This document shows positions 37,701 through 50,520 of a DNA stretch of 64,000 nucleotides, piece by piece. Numbering within the stretch: the first letter of the stretch is position 1; every line of letters starts with the position of its first letter. A program made the translations under genes and the position numbers. The notes under the pieces were generated by a model. It ran no database searches. It had not been told where the DNA came from and was given only the letters and a program-made list of their open reading frames with translations. The stretch comes from Wuchereria bancrofti (taxonomy: Eukaryota > Nematoda > Chromadorea > Rhabditida > Onchocercidae): contig SSBO01000012.1 in NCBI GenBank assembly GCA_005281725.1, positions 5,657,564 to 5,721,563 on the forward strand, read 5' to 3'.

Positions 37701-40700
37701 TAAAACTGAAGGATTTTTTAGTAATGCACTTTTCTGGATGAATTCTTCAAGTATTTAGACTTTCTGATTTGTCAAGTTCGTATGTGTGTTGAGTGTCTAA
37801 CATTTATACTGATTCAATAAAATGATGTGGCGTGGCATAGCACGGAAAGCCAGTTTTGTTCTTTAATTCCCATCTTTATTCATCTTAGTCTTTCCTCACT
37901 TTGTTTTGTTTATAAAAATAGTTATGAAAATCTTGAAGGCCGGGATAAAATATCTTAACATAACAAAGATGGAAATAGTGATTTAAATTTTTTGTTTCCT
38001 AAAACAGTTTTTACCTTAAATCACCAATAAATTTTAATTAAGGGTGTTATTTCTTGATAAACATCAGGAAAGTTTCTTCCTGTTATCATAATTAGTGGAA
38101 GTTATAGAATAAATTTCTTAACCATTAGTTTGAATTGTGTCATTAACATTATATGAATTAATGAAAAGATGTGATCGAAATACTTCGGTCCTTTAGTTAC
38201 TGTATGGTTTTACAGATATGTTTTCTGACATTCAGTTTGATCATCGGAAAAACAAAATCTCCTGACAAAGAGGTAATCGAGGCGTATATATTTTTGCTGT
38301 ATTGAAGGACTTTTTAGATGCTGTCACCATTTACCAATTAAGATTTCAAACGCTTTTTTCTAAGGCGGATGTAATTCTACCGCTCAAAAAGGATCAGTTC
38401 TGTTACATAGCCTGTTTTTATTCCGGATAATGTTTTATTGACCAAAGATACAGTTAAATTTTTATAAAACTCTATTTTGAATAATAATTATTGGTGTGAT
38501 TGAGAGTTTTAGCAGTTCTTTCATCCTTGATTTAGCAAATAAAAAAATGAACACACTAGTAATAATATAATGACTGCTTCTGACTATATTATGCTAATTT
38601 AGTCGGAGTGTTACGAATTAGATCTTGAAGTCAGCTTTCTCTCGGCTTTTTATTCTCGTTTGTATCAAAATAACATTTGGCTATCTTGGACTTTCTTGGG
38701 TTTGTGCTTACAATACTGGCCATGGATGAAGTCAGGAAATCAATTGGGACTGCTAATTTCTCTAGTAAGGGCGCAATCCACTCACCTATTCACATGTAAA
38801 GGTTCTATATATGCAGTACCAGTTAGGATTTTCCGAAGATAAGCAATGGGTGGCAGGCGATAACTGCATGTGTCATTTAGTCAAGCAGTTTCAAGTAAAA
38901 GTTGAGCATAAGTGATTAGAAGACATAGAAAATTGAATTGGCTGTTTAAATAGTTTTCCATAAACTTGTGTCAACAGTTATTAATTACATCTGCTGCATG
39001 TGTCACTTTAGTGGTTAATTGGTCGAATTTTTTAATGTCTTCTGGAAGATGGCAGTTCTCTGGGTATTCACAACTTTCAACTTGAATAATTATCATTCAA
39101 TATGTAGTGGATGTTGAAGTTTCGACATAAATGTTTAGGTTATCACTTATGGTGCAAGGTTTTCAATTTCTAGAAGAAATGGGAAGCGCAAAAATTGGAT
39201 CTCTAATTTGTCGGACTTGGCAGTCATCGTTTTGATTTTGATGGTTTAGTTAATGGTGAGACAAGGGTCTTAACTTCTGTTGTGCTTTTGGACTTGAAGT
39301 TCGAAAAATAGCTATTTGCGATAGTTCAATGAAAGATAAGGACCGTTAATTGCGGATTATATTTTTCCTGTCGATTTATTTTCTTATCTTGTGTCAAGTC
39401 ATACTGGTAAAGAAAGTATTTAAATTTAATTTGTTGACAGAGTTACTTGATGTAGAAATCTTTATTTTGTTGTTAGTTTTTTTGTAAAATTAGCAGTTTA
39501 TATGAACATTTGATATTTTTGATGTTCACAGGATATATCCGTTTTGGATTCGTCGTTCCTCTTTAGGGAAATATCTTCAATCTTTCGAAGTCATTTTTAG
39601 CAAATTGTATGAATTTTGGTTGGCTGTTATTATTTTTCTTCAGGAAAAATGCTATTGAAGAATGCTATTTGAAACTGATTATGAGATATGAATTCATATG
39701 TGAATATTTACGTCACTGATATTTAAAGAATTTTTTATAAAGGAATAGAATTCAAGATATTGTCGTTTTCAGGAGGATAAACCGAAGTACAACATTTCTT
39801 CTTGTGTTTCATCAATGACGAATGTTCCGAAACCACGGCTATGCCGATTAGTTCGTATTTTTGCAAATATGAAATTAAATTCAAAAGATGTTTATTAAAA
39901 ATTGTTCGTGAATCGAGCGTTTTTGTTTTTCAGTTCATAAACTTTCTCAAATATAAAAGGTTTTGAAGAGAATACGGTGTTTTCTTTCAGTGCAAAAATC
40001 TGTTTACACCGTTTGGTCCATCAGAAATTTTTCTTTAAAAAATTTCAAGTTTTGCACACCCTAATCTTATCCGAAATGTTGAATCATACAGCATTCGTGG
40101 CTTTAATTCTTTCTGATATTGTAATCGAAGTTCAACCATCGCAGTGGGGTATAGCTCATGAGAGTAATCTACTATTAACATGGATGTTATTATTGTTCAG
40201 AGTAATACTGTAAGCTAAAGATAGGTCTGGATACATAATATTCAATATTCCAGTATTTACTTGCAGTTTTTCCTCAAATACTTTGTAATCTGGTGAAAAA
40301 TCGTATATATTTAATCTGATGCAGAGAAAACGTGATCCGACGGAAGAGTTTGGATTTAATTTACATGCCGAAAAGAATCGAGGCCATTTTGTTGGAGCCG
40401 TTGATAAAAATGGTATCGGTGAAAGGGCTGGTTTACAGATGGGACAACGAATTGTGGGTGTTAATGGTCAGCTTATTTATCCAAGCACTGCTCACAAGGT
40501 ATATAATTTTAATGCAGTTATACAAGTTCTAATTATATGATTAATATTTTCTGTTCAGTGTACATTTACAATGATTTATTTTGACATTTAGATGGTTTGC
40601 TAGTTCGTTGTACGGTCGAAATTTCTTGCTTTTGACATTCACATTCATTTTAATTCAGTATTTGTATGACTTTGTGTTGGTCTAAGAAAATTTATTCTGA

Positions 40701-43700
40701 ATTTACATTTTCCACTGGGGAACTATAATTTCTCATTGTTTTTCTCACTGTTACGTTCAAAAAGTTACTTTGTAGGAGGTTGTGTCATTAATAAAAAAGA
40801 ATCCATTGCGAACCGAACTGCTGGTTGCATCAGAAGAAATTGACCAGTGGTACACTGAAAACCATATGGAATATTCATTTGGTCGGGTAGAGTTGTATAA
40901 TTTCGAGAATGGTTCTTCTGTAAGCTCTTTTTAAAATTTACATCTGATAATAGTGTTTCAAAATGATTATATTTCCAAAAAATGCATGAGATTAAGCAAA
41001 AATCACAAATTTAATCACGAATTTGGCTGGAACTTTGAGAAAAATAAATTAGGAGAAGGTATAACCTTGTTCTTTCTTCATTTTTTTTGATTCCATTAGA
41101 TAAATAGATGCTGCTGAAGAAAAGAAATTTCCTATCGGAGTATGCTATTTTTTACTCGAATTATACTAAAGAATTAATTCAATAGATCTGTGGTATGATT
41201 TCTTTATTGGCAATTCTCTTCAAGACAAGTTTCACACTCTATATAAAACTGGCATCAAGTAATGTAATGTTGAAAATAGCTGTGATTCTCTGATCTCCTT
41301 CATTGTTGCATTCATCCTTTTTACAAATGGAGTTTTATCCTGTACTTGTGAAATGAATGTGTGGCAACATACTCATTTTCTCTGCTTTCATATATTTATA
41401 AGGACTATCAAAAAATACTGCACAGATCTGTTTGATGTATCCTTTTCATAATGCTTAAGTAGTTTCTGTTTTGCAAATAGTATTTCTATTGTGACTCAGG
41501 TTTTATTTCTTTTTCCCTTTCCTGAATTTATGTTTATTAAGCAAGCTGACCAGCTTTTAATTCTTACCATTTTTTTCTTTAGATTTGCTCTGTCTTTCTA
41601 TGATCGAATATTTCCAATAGGTTATCTTTCTTGTTGTGATGAAGTGTAATGTGGTATCATTAATATTCTCCTTAACTTTGCTGTGTCGTCCTATTTTTGT
41701 TATATCAGTTCGAAATTCTCTTGAACATATGCGCAGAGCACCTAAGTTTTTTCTACTGAAAAGTGTAGAGTGCTGAGTCCAATACGAAAGACAAAATGTT
41801 TTAATCTCTTGCGTGCAAAATTGCAATCCAATTTAAAACAATCACCTTGTCTTTTACATACACCTTGTATGTCACATGCCGTGTAACTTGACAATTTCGT
41901 GTACTCAACAAACATGCAGCATACCTGGTCGCAAAAAGCGATTTAAAAAACTCCCATAGAAAATCAGTTGCCAGACTTTCAGCTATTCAGAAATATTTTT
42001 AGTTATATATCGTGTATTTTCAATGTATGCAGTAAAACTGTAAAAAATATCACATTATTTTTCCGAAACACTGTTTCCTGTTTAGTTCCATTTCCTATGT
42101 AGTATTTTTAATATCAAAGATGATATTAGCATTTTGGATGGTTTAATCAACACGGTTCATTTAAGTCGACTCGGGCGTCCTCCCAAGAAGTAAATGTTGT
42201 TTTGCTTTCTACACCATCCTTACACGTTATAGAAAATAAATATGTAACTCTATGCAGTTTTTCTACATTTTTCAGTGGATTTCATCTTTATCCTACCATG
42301 GCACTTTCAGTCACTGTTAACGTTGAATGTCCTCCTTACAAGTATTGCTTTTCCATTCATTTCGAAAATTTATGTAATTTCACCGCCTTTTTCGCACTTC
42401 ACTTCTCTGCATCTTTACTGTTGATTGGATACCAGTTTCTATCATGATTTATGATCATCCAACCATTCAACATCAGTAATTCACCATCATATAGTACTGT
42501 TTAGTGCTTTTTTTGAAACTTGTGACCTTTGCTGAATAGATCAGAAAGAAAAAAAAAGTTAAACAGATGGGCTCATTTTACTTACATTCTTAATATAGCT
42601 TTTCAGTTGTATTTTATGTAATAATTAGTTTATCTGACATTCCCTGCTTTATATAAATCAGTTTATGAACTGTATCTGGTCAGCCACCACAGTGCTTAAA
42701 TATCAAACTTGCTATGCATTTTCTTTTTTTTTTTTGCTAAAATCCTCCTTTTTAGATATCTGACGAGTTCAGATAAGAAGTTACTGAATTTAATATGAAA
42801 GTGTTTTTATTACATCCCTTAACAAATAGTTACGCATATTAAATGTCTTATAGTAAGTTCTCGTGTTTCATAACTAAATTACACTTTGATAGTACTTATT
42901 AATTTTCACTGATATTAATAGAAATATTCTTGCAATTAGAATGAAAACATAAAAAAGCGAATTTTGACCTGTCGTGTTACTGAGATATGCTGAAGTATTG
43001 TGTTTGAAGGACCATTTTTAAAACTGCGACGGAAATTTATAAACACTGAAATGGTTCTGGTCATCCATCTTTGAAAGTTTCCGACATTTTAAGGCATTCA
43101 CAGTATTAACACCATCGTTAGCTTGGTAGCTGAAAGAGTAATAAAAAAGAACCGTGTAAATGGTCTGGAGCGTTCTTTGTACAACAAATATATTTATGCG
43201 ATTGTCCCATAATACATCCTCCATCTTTATTTTCACCTTTTTTCCCACCTCCCTAAAATTTTATTTGATAAAGTTACCATTTCGAATGTATTATAAAACC
43301 ACAACGAATTAGATAGTTAACCTCACTTCTTTTAGTTTTTCTTTCTTTTTTTTTTAAAGCTCTGCTCATGGTTTAACTAATCTTATTCAGTCTGATGCAA
43401 TTTTGTTAAATGCAAATGGCGACATAACTGTGTTTGTCCATTTTTATGAAACTAGAGAGATTTTTTCTAACAATTAATTCCCCTCATAAAACTGAGGATA
43501 TGATATTATAAATGTTGTCGCACAATTGAAGGTAAGCTGGAACAACATATATGCCATTTTGTACGGTCCTGTTTTCCCACTGGTTTTCCAGCTCATCAGC
43601 AATAATCATATGAGTTTGTCACAGGTTTTAAAGTGTTTGTGTAACTGAATATTTCGATTTTTTCAAACCGTTAGAATTTCCATGCGTTTCAGCCGACGAA

Positions 43701-45662
43701 CGAAGTAAAGATGTTTGGCGAGCAGTCTGTCAATTCCAATGTAAGTTCATTCAAAATCCTACTGTAAATGATGAATAATACTATTAAGCGCTTAATCAAT
43801 CAATTCATGGAAGCTTTGCATTCATCTCTAGAACTACTTTATATCTGATATACTAATTACACGTTACAACTTTTGACAAGAAACCGCTATATGGTGAAAT
43901 ATGCTTTCGTACTACTGTCTCTATCCTGAAATGGTGTCTTGATTTGAAATCTTTCGTTCACTTCCTAAGTACATTTGTTTTGTTGTGTTTTTTCGTTCAA
44001 AAATTAAAATAATGCAGCTCATAAAAGTCAAAAGAAATTATCGAGATTCGTTTGTAGCACCAGGTGGATTTGATAAATTAAGAGCGGGAGCAGTAAAGAT
44101 TGAGGGTTGTATTAATAAGATACAGCGCAAAGATAAATTACCGATTAAATTGTTATCAAACTGTCAAAACAGTACGGTACCTTACAGAAGTGCAAAATAT
44201 AGGGTATCGAATATAGGATGAATCTCATAATTCTGTAGGAACGGTGCATTCCTTTTGTGTTAATTATGTAAATGAAGTGAAGCTGCATGTATAGATGCAG
44301 TTATTTCCTTCGTCTTCATGACAGTTTGTTCGTACAACATAAGTATATGTTCTCTTTTTTTCGTTGTCTTATGCAAAAAAGTGTATTTCTAAGAAAAAAG
44401 AATTGATATTTTCATTTTTATAAGGTTTTTTTTTTTTTCTGTTTTACTCTAATGTGACTTGGTTTACTTAATAGAATATTTGCGCCAATGGGTGCTTTTT
44501 AAAGATATTTGCAGTAGCAACCTCTGTGGATATCGGCTGTTTTTCGTATTCGGCTTTCCTCATTCTAGAAACATTATTTTTGATTACTGATTATGGAATA
44601 TTATATTGTTCACGATTGTGGAAATTTTATTACTTTTGGATCTGGCTATGCTATACGTATGAAAGACTTGCGTTACTTTTCATAAAAAAAAAGATGCTAA
44701 CACTTGTGGCATTCACAGCCAGCATTTGGTGTGCAGTGTTTTCTAGAACTTCGTACACCAGCTTTTTCTTTTTTTTTTACGTTTGAATAAATTTACTAGA
44801 GAACACTGCAAGTTGCCGAGTGGATAGCACTCACAAATTTGGAGCGTGAAGTTTTCATCTAAAAAGTTTCCTTTACATGTATATTTTGTACGGGTACATT
44901 AGGGCTTGAAATATTTTGAAATGTCCTGAAATATCTTAGAAATAGTGGGAGCATTTTTTTTAGCTGGATGAAGGCTTTTTCATGTAAAGGTTGTTGAATA
45001 TTTTGCCTGGAGAAGTATCCTAGGTAAACATGGGAAATTCCTCAATGAAAGTTGGCAGAAACGAGTTAGCTGAGAAGTATTTCATTCACTTCAGAAAAAT
45101 GTTTCACCGAATTCAAAACCGAAAATCACTGCATCGGTAGCACCATTAAAACAGGAAGCAGATTTGCCTCATCAGGATGAAGCCGAGAGGTTCGAGAGAA
45201 ATGACAAAATGGATAAAAGTGGTTTGTGAATATCTTATAATTATGAAGTTATGTGTTTAACGACATCTATTCCCATAACCTTGTGTCCCTTAAACTGAAA
45301 CGACATCTGACATCGAGGCTATCGTCTTTAATGTTACATAACAAATTGATATCCGTGTCACTAACTGAAGCATACTACCCCTTGCTTAAAAAAACATTTG
45401 TAAGGATAGAAGATTGATTTGGTGATGTGAATTTATGCGTTGATGTGAATTCTCTGTGTCGCAAAAAGCTATCTGAGCTTTTGCACAGAAGTTTGTCAGT
45501 CCATTTTTCGGCATTGAGGACTTCTTGGTTTCAGGAATACCTGATATATTTAAATTGAGTGCAGGTGAGGCACGCAGTCGACTGGTGAGTCGTAAGAAGG
45601 ATCCTCGACGTGACACTCAAATGAGTTTGAAGGAGAAATATAAGCTAGTCTCCAACATGTAA
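34798..45662 (+). CDS. nrfl-1: NHERF-type PDZ scaffold protein (ERM-binding)
   Basis: Recognised exons: 34798-34867, 35086-35131, 35207-35273, 39773-39850, 40325-40498, 40776-40919, 43675-43740, 45095-45221 and 45535-45662 (stop TAA). The first exon reads VVQRIKENPLQYQLFLISGK, the end of a PDZ domain. A complete PDZ follows: PRLCRL / RKRDPTEEFGFNLHAEKN / HFVGAVDKNGIGERAGL / GQRIVGVNG / EVVSLIKKNPLRTELLVASE, with a GFNL carboxylate-binding loop. The last exon ends QMSLKEKYKLVSNM, similar to the C-terminal ERM-binding helix of NHERF1. Such proteins tether transporters and receptors to ezrin-radixin-moesin and actin at apical membranes. A further exon ending AAVHWSLSK at 35993 may belong. The first half of PDZ1 and the start codon were not found. 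Introns reach 3-4 kb. Confidence 0.85.
35274..39772. other. Large intron of the PDZ scaffold gene
   Basis: About 4.5 kb with no clear exon, apart from one possible exon ending at 35993 with a good GTAGGT donor. Contains TA/TG microsatellite sequence at about 36885-36910 and 37157-37195, and short local tandem duplications near 37330-37385 and 37540-37610. Confidence 0.5.
40920..43674. other. Intron of the PDZ scaffold gene
   Basis: 2.75 kb between phase-matched exons. Only short ORFs were found, none with a recognisable family, and no RNA gene was seen. Confidence 0.6.
44018..44221 (+). CDS. nrfl-1: Possible alternative last exon of the PDZ scaffold
   Basis: After an AATGCAG acceptor, 67 codons open in phase 0, the phase left by exon 43675-43740. 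The stretch is basic (LIKVKRNYRDSFVAPGGFDK, later INKIQRKDKLPIK) and ends at a TGA. If used, it would replace the ERM-binding tail. A donor-like GTATCG near its end could instead make it internal. No family recognised. Confidence 0.3.
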   Translation, partial: LIKVKRNYRDSFVAPGGFDKLRAGAVKIEGCINKIQRKDKLPIKLLSNCQNSTVPYRSAKYRVSNIG

Positions 45663-47322
45663 TACGTTTTCTTCACCATCTGCTGTATTCACTCGTGATT
45701 TTTTGAACTTCTTTTAAAGTGGATCAGAGGACGACAGTAAAAACGATGTGATGCATAAATTTTTAAGCAATTTTGAACATGTTTTGTGATTCATTGCATA
45801 AATAATCGTATTCTTATATCTGCTACTAGTCATTCGATTTCATTTGTCTATTCAGTCTCTGACGTCAGCAATGTTTTTCGTTTTACTCTTTCAAACTTAT
45901 ATTTTTGCAAAAAGTTTACATTGCAGTTCCTACGTTTATCTTCTAGCTATGTAGGACAGCTTTTGTTAATAGAGGTGTTGTTGAAGCATGGATTCACAAC
46001 AATGTTGTAATCTCGGTGAGTGTTTTATCTAGTGTATGTTGCTGCTGAACTATTTTAGAGGGAAAGATGATACAGGATTATAGCGAAATTCGCAAAATCG
46101 CTTTTGATTTTCTTTTATTTTAACGATTAATCTGTGAAGTTCATAATCAACTTAGATACCACCATATTGCCTTATGACTCATTCTCAATCTCAACTCTTT
46201 TATGTAATAATTTCTGCTTGTATTCAATTTTACTGCTGTTTTGTTTGTGAAAAGATTTAATACTCCATTATGATTGTTATTGTTTATTATTTGTCATTTA
46301 CCGATTTATAAACTTTTATTATATTACCGTATATGGAATTGTAACTTCTGGGTTATAATTCTGCTGGAGCGTTTCTGTCTCACTATTTCCCTCACGTATT
46401 GCATTCAAGCATATACTGTTAAAGTCAATTTGTTGGCAAACTTAACAGTTTGAATATTTTTAGAAAAGGCACAGACACAATGAAATGATAAGAGTGCTAA
46501 TCGATGATGTATCATGATATCTATACTGCAACTCTTTCATTTTATTAATAGTGCTGACATTACGAGAGACAAGGTGCGTTGTTTGTGTACTTAGCACTCT
46601 TATGCATGCAAATGCGAAGAGTACACTGATGGAGAGTGAGGGTTCGTTAGATAGAATAAGGTGATGTTCATTGTGTCTTTCATTGTGATTCTTTGTATCT
46701 CTTAGATCTCAGATGTAATCCAGTTCTTCTGTCTGTATTATGAACGATTTTGAGTGTATCAGCTAGAAGTATAGGGTGGATCTGGAGTACAGGAAATACG
46801 CATTTTTGTACCAAATTTTCGTGATCCGATCCTCAGAAAGGGTTGTATATTAGCAAAGTGGTTAAATTCTGCAATTCCTGATCACAAATTTTTTGACCCA
46901 CGCTTAGTAAATTTTTTTTTTTTTTATATTTATATCTTAGGTTGTGTTTTGTATGAAGTTTTAGAATAAGCTCCGCTCTTATTTCTCTTTTTTTGAATAA
47001 TTTAATCAGCTGCTATGATGAATATGGTTTTTCCTGACACACTGGAGCTTGGTTCCAAGTGCTGAATGGCATTTTCGACCAAGAGTGTTCTGAGATGACG
47101 AAGTCAATGATAAGTGATTTCACATTATTGGAGAATCAGCTGTAAAATACATCTCAAATTATAATTCGACTGATGCTTTCATGAATGGCAAATAATTAAA
47201 TGGATCTATGGGTCTGGCCAAGATACTTGATGAGTAGTATTACGATCGCGGCTCATAGCTGAATTATATCAGATCCAGTCATTGGTCAGTTTGTATCTTG
47301 CTAGACTTGAGCTGAGGTTCAG
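45663..47322. other. Intergenic region before the homeobox gene
   Basis: AT-rich. I recognise no gene or RNA here. It presumably holds the 3' UTR of the PDZ gene and the promoter region of the homeobox gene. Confidence 0.5.
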
Positions 47323-47334
47323 CCTACTTTATCT

Positions 47335-48491
47335 ATGTCATCTTCCTCTTCGTCACTATCACCTGTTTTACCGGTCATATCTCCTTATTTACTTTCTCTG
47401 CTACAGCAAGCTTTCCTATGGCCACCTATTCTGATTCCAACACCGGCTCGAAAATCTATGAGCTCATATACCATTCAGGATATCTTGTCCAACAGTTCGT
47501 CAGTAACACAAGTGCACTCTGAAGGCATGCTATTTCCACTTTATACTTTTTAAAACTCATTCGCTTCAGACTTGATGCGGGTCATTTCATATCAACTTTT
47601 GCCCTCCACTGAAGTTTTCGACGAAATCACAGACTCTGGGTCACAGTTTGGTTTTATTTGAGCTCCTCCACTAATCATTAATTTATCGACATTTATGCTT
47701 TCAACCTTTTGTTGCCAAAACTTAATTTTCTAGAAAGATGTAAATGCATCGGAAAAGATTTGGACTCGTCCGGAACTCAAATGGTTTTCAATAAACCACA
47801 AAAAAAAAAGAAAGCGCGTACAACGTTCACTGGCCGACAAATTTTTGAACTCGAGAAACAGTTTGAGAAGAAGAAGTACTTGTCATCCTGTGAGCGGGGT
47901 GAGCTTGCCAAGCTACTCAATGTTACCGAAACGCAGGTATTACTTTTTTATTGTTGATTCACAGAAAAAGTTGTGTTTTTCTATTTGTTATTTGTTGCTA
48001 AACTGTTGTAATGGAGGTATAGAGGGACAGGAACAATTACTTTTATTCTTTTTCAAAAGGGCTATCAACTGCTGGTAATTAGAAGATAATTTTATTAGGG
48101 AAGATATGTTCAACAAACAGGATTTATTTATAATATTACTAGAATCTTCTCTCATGTGACATTCATAATTCATAATTGATCTTAAAGCCCCAATTAACTG
48201 ACCGTGCAAAAAATATTTTTTCATTCCTTACTACTGCTAATAATAATTTTTGCAGTCTTATTCAGTTACCATTATCATTACAATTGTTGCGAAACTTTTT
48301 GAAATTATTTCGCTTCTTAAAAGAAATAAGTTTTGGAAGAAACAAATTAAAAAATTTAGTGGTGATTGATCAATATTTTATTTGTTTAGGTAAAGATCTG
48401 GTTTCAAAATCGGCGGACAAAGTGGAAGAAAGGTGAAATAGAAAAAAATGTGGCAGTCGAAGATTGTATTGTTCAAAACAACAATCAGTAG
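47335..48491 (+). CDS. NK-class (NK7.1/Nedx-like) homeobox transcription factor
   Basis: Exons 47335-47494, 47734-47936 and 48390-48491 join to 154 residues. The ATG lies 12 bases after a GTTCAG that may be a trans-splice site. The N-terminus is Ser-rich and contains YTIQDILSN, resembling the TN/eh1-type repressor motif of NK proteins. The homeodomain starts [19 protein letters not shown] with Arg5 and Phe8, and ends [14 protein letters not shown] with Trp48, Phe49, Asn51, Arg53 and Thr54. The intron falls between residues 44 and 45, a position common in homeobox genes. The tail after the homeodomain is about 17 residues. The homeodomain is certain. The first-exon join uses a weak GTTCGT donor, so the exact N-terminal junction (a single Lys codon) is tentative. 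Subfamily is from memory of consensus residues. Confidence 0.88.
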
Positions 48492-49021
48492 GACGACAGT
48501 GCATGAGCATCTTTTTTAAATATAATCGCTATTTTTCCATTTTTTTTTTTTTTTTTGCATGTGGAGAAAAAAGCGAATTTTCAAATTCAGCTTTTTTTTG
48601 ATGGAAAATGGATATAAACATGACGGCAGGATGTTAACCAGTACATTGAGGGAGCACTGGATAATGGATTCAGAAATGCTGTGTATGTGACGTGTTGTCG
48701 GATTTTAGTGTAAAATTGTCAACAGATTACATGAAACTACTTGCATTGATTGGGACTCCTAAGTAGTTTTGAATCGGAATATAAATTAACACTTCATTTG
48801 CTAACGATGCTTCCTTCAAATGCCAAAAATATATTTCTAAATTGGCTTCAATCAACATTCAGTTGAAGTCGATTACAATGACTAATTTTTTTATTGCAAT
48901 TGGATTTCTTCTTCGTTCTCGTCAGTATTTCCATCAATTTTGTGCTTTGGTAAAATGTTGGTTTGGTTGATTCTTTTGTGTAAAATTTCAGGTTTGTGGG
49001 ATTGCACTGTTCGACACTAAC
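48492..49021. other. Region after the homeobox gene, nothing recognised
   Basis: Expected 3' UTR of the homeobox gene. Includes a T-rich tract near 48538-48556. No other feature seen. Confidence 0.5.
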
Positions 49022-49260
49022 TTAGATATAAATTACTGGGACGAAGTGTGCACTTTTTTTCATAGAAAAGGAATAAGGGAAGAGCACAAGAAAGGTATAA
49101 AAGTAAAAGAAGAATGTAAATGCTTGGAGTTTTGAGATCTTTTTGCTTGGGTCTTCAAACCCAAAATGCTTATGGAAATTAACTCTTAATTCATTATGAT
49201 TTGGATTATAGGTGTCCATTTCATTCTTTGGACCAGGACCAGGGCTTGAAATCTCATAGT
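49022..49260 (-). CDS. Exon-like open stretch, unidentified (minus strand)
   Basis: After a CACAG acceptor at 49261-49262, the minus strand reads YEISSPGPGPKNEMDTYNPN and continues for about 25 more protein-like residues (..VNFHKHFGFEDPSKK) before becoming a Phe/Tyr-rich run that looks like intron or UTR. It has the same orientation as 50282-50520 and may belong to the same gene. I do not recognise the family. Confidence 0.3.
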
Positions 49261-50281
49261 CTGTGTATAGTAATAAGTTTTCTTTCCTCTGTATTTGTTG
49301 TTAATTGCTATCAAACTTTTATATGTTCGAGCGAGCTAATAAGTATTGTTCACAAATCTTGTTAAAGCTGGCTAAATTCATAGCCAAAGAGACTAGAAAA
49401 GGAAACATATTAGTTTTCAGTCCTATTACTACTTTATCATCTAAATTGGTGAAATCGTAACGACGATTTCGGCAATCAAATTATTATGATAATCATTATT
49501 ATCCCCCATTGTACTTACTGCTGTTAATGTTAGTTCTGGTTTATAAGAATAGGCCCGAATCTCTTCAATACTTTTTATCGTGTTGGATTGAAATGCGAAT
49601 TAGCATATAAAGATAAAGGCAACATTATTAGTTTAGCTCATTAAAGATTAATCGTTACCTTACTAGTAACTGTTAATCATCGTTATTAGAATTATGGAGA
49701 AAACTAATTTAGAATGCAAATGACATCAATCTATGGGGCACATTTATGGACCGATTCATCACTAATTTCGAATTTTTGGGTTGAGAAGTGGAATATCCTT
49801 GAAACGACACCATGTTGTTAAATTTGCTCGACATGGTTCCGTTAACCAAAGGTACCATTCACCTTCTTCCCGATCGCGATATTTTCCGTATGTATAATAT
49901 TTTTGACATAGATGATTATTCTGAGGTGATTTGACCAAAACCTATAAAATATGTAAACCCGTAAGAAATTCGCTTATCAATCAGCCTATTTTATATCTGG
50001 CTTTTGCTGGCAACTTGCACACTCGGAACTCTTTTAGGGGACATTTGTCACATTATCATTCGGAAAGAATCATGTAACTTCCATGCTACAACGAAGTTGC
50101 TAGATTAATAAGCTTAAATTAGACATTAAAAGATGCTGGCGTAATTAGAAAATATGGAGAAAGTAATGATAAGTTATCTTGTCTTTTTAAAGAGTTACTT
50201 GTGATGTCCTTAACGACAAATTGGAAAGTGGATTGAAGTAATTAACTAATAATTAGTTCGGTAGGGGAAGAGGAAGTTATG

Positions 50282-50520
50282 TCAAAACAATAAGTGAGTA
50301 AAGGATTTAAGAGTAACAGAAAGCTTGGTGTCGGATTCACAACCAATAGGACATGCTAGTCTTGTGGAATTCTGTGCTAATATATTTCTGCTATTGACTG
50401 GCATCTCTTCACGGCGGCACTTGTATTTAGTAGGATCTCGAGGTATTTTGGCATTTCTTGCTATCAACGTGCATTGATCTGGTTCCTTCTCTTGTGTCGT
50501 GCAATCGATCGTTCGTTCTT
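50282..50520 (-). CDS. Cys-containing exon of an unidentified secreted-type protein (minus strand)
   Basis: After a GTTTCAG acceptor, the minus strand opens in phase 1 with ERTIDCTTQEKEPDQCTLIA, then KYKCRREEMPVN and RLACPIGCESDTK. Five spaced cysteines and an Asn-Ser-Thr glycosylation-type site suggest an extracellular domain. It runs to a stop at 50282, though a donor near the end (GGTTGTGAAT) is possible. I cannot name the family. The composition looks coding rather than random. Confidence 0.4.
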
